NCBI GenBank assembly: GCA_023231445.1
Contig: JALNVF010000174.1
Span: forward strand, 1 to 5,490
Length of the DNA: 5,490 bases
Source: Treponema sp.
GTDB lineage: Bacteria > Spirochaetota > Spirochaetia > Treponematales > Treponemataceae
Reading direction: 5' to 3'
How positions within the stretch are numbered: position 1 is the stretch's first letter; every line of letters starts with the position of its first letter. Position numbers and translations under genes: made by a program. Below, piece after piece: positions 4,595 through 5,490 of this stretch. A model generated the notes under the pieces. The model worked only from the letters and a program-made list of their open reading frames with translations, ran no database searches and was not told where the DNA came from.

Positions 4595-5490
4595 ATGGCA
4601 GACAGGTATATCCAGAAAACTGTAGTAAAGGGTATAAAAAAACACCCTGATACCCGGTATTTATTCCAGCCGGTTGTTTCTCTGCGCGACGGCAGCATCA
4701 TAGGCCATGAAATACTATCCTGTTCTTCCGCAAAACATAAACATCAGGGATTGTTTGCACTTGATGCCGTTTTTCAGTATATGATGTCTGCCGACAATTA
4801 TATACTTTTTTTCCCGCTGACAAAGAAGATGTGTGCGGACAACAGATTTTTTAACGGAGATGCGGCGGCCAGCGTTGTATTTGAAATACATTCCGTAATA
4901 ATTTCCCATGAGAGAATACAGCATCTTGCCCTTGTGATTGATGATACCGATTCCTTATATCCGCTTGGTTTTCTTTCGGAATTTCATCCTCAGTATGTAA
5001 AGCTGTCGTCTTCTCTCGTTCAAAAAGCGGAAACCGATACGCTGGCACATGCATTTGTAAAAAGCGTTACCGGATTCTGCCATACGGCCGGTATTGACGT
5101 TATAGCCGAAGGCGTCGAGACACAGAAGGATCTGGCAGCCCTTATAGATCTGGGTGTTTCATATGCACAGGGAAATTTTATTCAGGAACCGTCCGGACAG
5201 CTTTCCGTATTCAACCGGGAAGCATATGACTTTATCGTAGAAAAAAACCGGAAAAAAAATCATATAAACGGACAGCTTTCGGAAGTGTATATCGCCAATT
5301 TGTGTACCGCTACCAGAGTACTTCCTCCCGGCATAGAAGTCGGTACTGTCTATGAAATGGTCATAACCGATTCCGATTGTTTTGGATACTGCATTGTTCA
5401 GGATTCCCGGGTTCTTGGAATTATAACACGCGACAGCCTGATTATGCACATGAGCGGTCGGTACGGGTTTATGCTTTATCAGAAGAAACC
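4595..5490 (+). CDS. EAL–CBS c-di-GMP signalling protein, N-terminal part (runs off right edge)
   Basis: From the ATG at 4595 there are 298 full codons to the window end, so the gene is 3'-truncated. Residues about 15-215 form an EAL domain. Signature positions are 'HEIL' (E39, for EAL), 'FEIHS' (E97), 'VIDDT' (D116-D117), 'YVKLS' (K136), 'VIAEGVET' (E172) and 'AQGNFIQEP' (Q192). The asparagine of the usual N-[LV]-S segment appears to be lost ('ILFFPLT', 70-76). The second acidic residue of E-x-T-E is S100, and the loop-6 DDFGTGYSS is DDTDSLYPL. Weakened or absent phosphodiesterase activity is therefore likely, with c-di-GMP binding possible. Residues about 228-298 look like the first CBS module ('FGYCIVQDSRVLGIITRDSL'), ending 'RYGFMLYQKK', as in EAL–CBS–GGDEF proteins. 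A second CBS and a GGDEF domain are expected beyond the edge but are not seen. No membrane segments are visible. Confidence 0.88.
   Translation, partial: MADRYIQKTVVKGIKKHPDTRYLFQPVVSLRDGSIIGHEILSCSSAKHKHQGLFALDAVFQYMMSADNYILFFPLTKKMCADNRFFNGDAAASVVFEIHSVIISHERIQHLALVIDDTDSLYPLGFLSEFHPQYVKLSSSLVQKAETDTLAHAFVKSVTGFCHTAGIDVIAEGVETQKDLAALIDLGVSYAQGNFIQEPSGQLSVFNREAYDFIVEKNRKKNHINGQLSEVYIANLCTATRVLPPGIEVGTVYEMVITDSDCFGYCIVQDSRVLGIITRDSLIMHMSGRYGFMLYQKK

Noticed and set aside
4715..5449. Minus-strand reading frames over the right end (4715-4924, 4851-5054, 5159-5449)
   Set aside because: They lie opposite the EAL–CBS gene, whose translation contains exact family motifs such as VIAEGVET.
1..5490. 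A mobile element, defence system, CRISPR array or RNA gene
   Set aside because: No transposase, integrase, long repeat, spaced direct repeat or tRNA-like fold was seen; all large open stretches belong to ordinary transporter and signalling families.

Overview
The window looks like a chromosomal segment of a moderate-GC bacterium. Two genes belong to c-di-GMP signalling: an intact PAS–HD-GYP phosphodiesterase and an EAL–CBS protein that probably continues into a GGDEF domain. This content, the EAL–CBS layout and the overall protein flavour suggest a spirochaete of the Treponema type. That is an impression from sequence style, not a demonstrated assignment. No phage genes, insertion sequences, CRISPR arrays, tRNAs or rRNAs were seen.

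Layout, left to right. (1) 1-212, minus strand: the first 70 codons of a gene that runs off the left edge, with a CxxC motif and no recognised function. It has its own SD and -10 box, and a perfect 8-bp inverted repeat overlies its -35 region. (2) 345-1703, minus: a MATE-family multidrug/cation antiporter. (3) 1753-2742, minus: a PAS–HD-GYP protein with every signature residue of an active c-di-GMP phosphodiesterase. (4) 2743-2855: a compact divergent promoter region. (5) 2856-4091, plus: an Nramp (MntH-type) Mn2+/Fe2+ importer. It overlaps by one base with (6) 4091-4495, a single-domain universal stress protein (UspA family). (7) A T10 tract behind a small palindrome, then an AT-rich promoter region. 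(8) 4595 to the right edge, plus: an EAL–CBS protein cut by the window, whose EAL domain has lost some active-site residues.

The most striking pattern concerns starts. The MATE gene and mntH both lack a Shine-Dalgarno sequence. In both, a sigma70-type promoter (TTGNC[A/C], 17-nt spacer, TANACT) ends exactly 7 nt before the ATG, which places the predicted transcript start at or one base before the start codon. In both, a longer in-frame reading from a TTG would use the -35 box itself as the start codon. Both genes are therefore predicted to be leaderless and were re-started at the ATG. The HD-GYP, usp, EAL and left-edge genes all have ordinary SD sequences, so the two transporters form a distinct class within this window.

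Functionally, the HD-GYP protein should hydrolyse c-di-GMP in response to its PAS input. The EAL–CBS protein may instead bind c-di-GMP or have weakened activity. The Nramp–Usp pair couples metal uptake to a nucleotide-binding stress protein in one mRNA.
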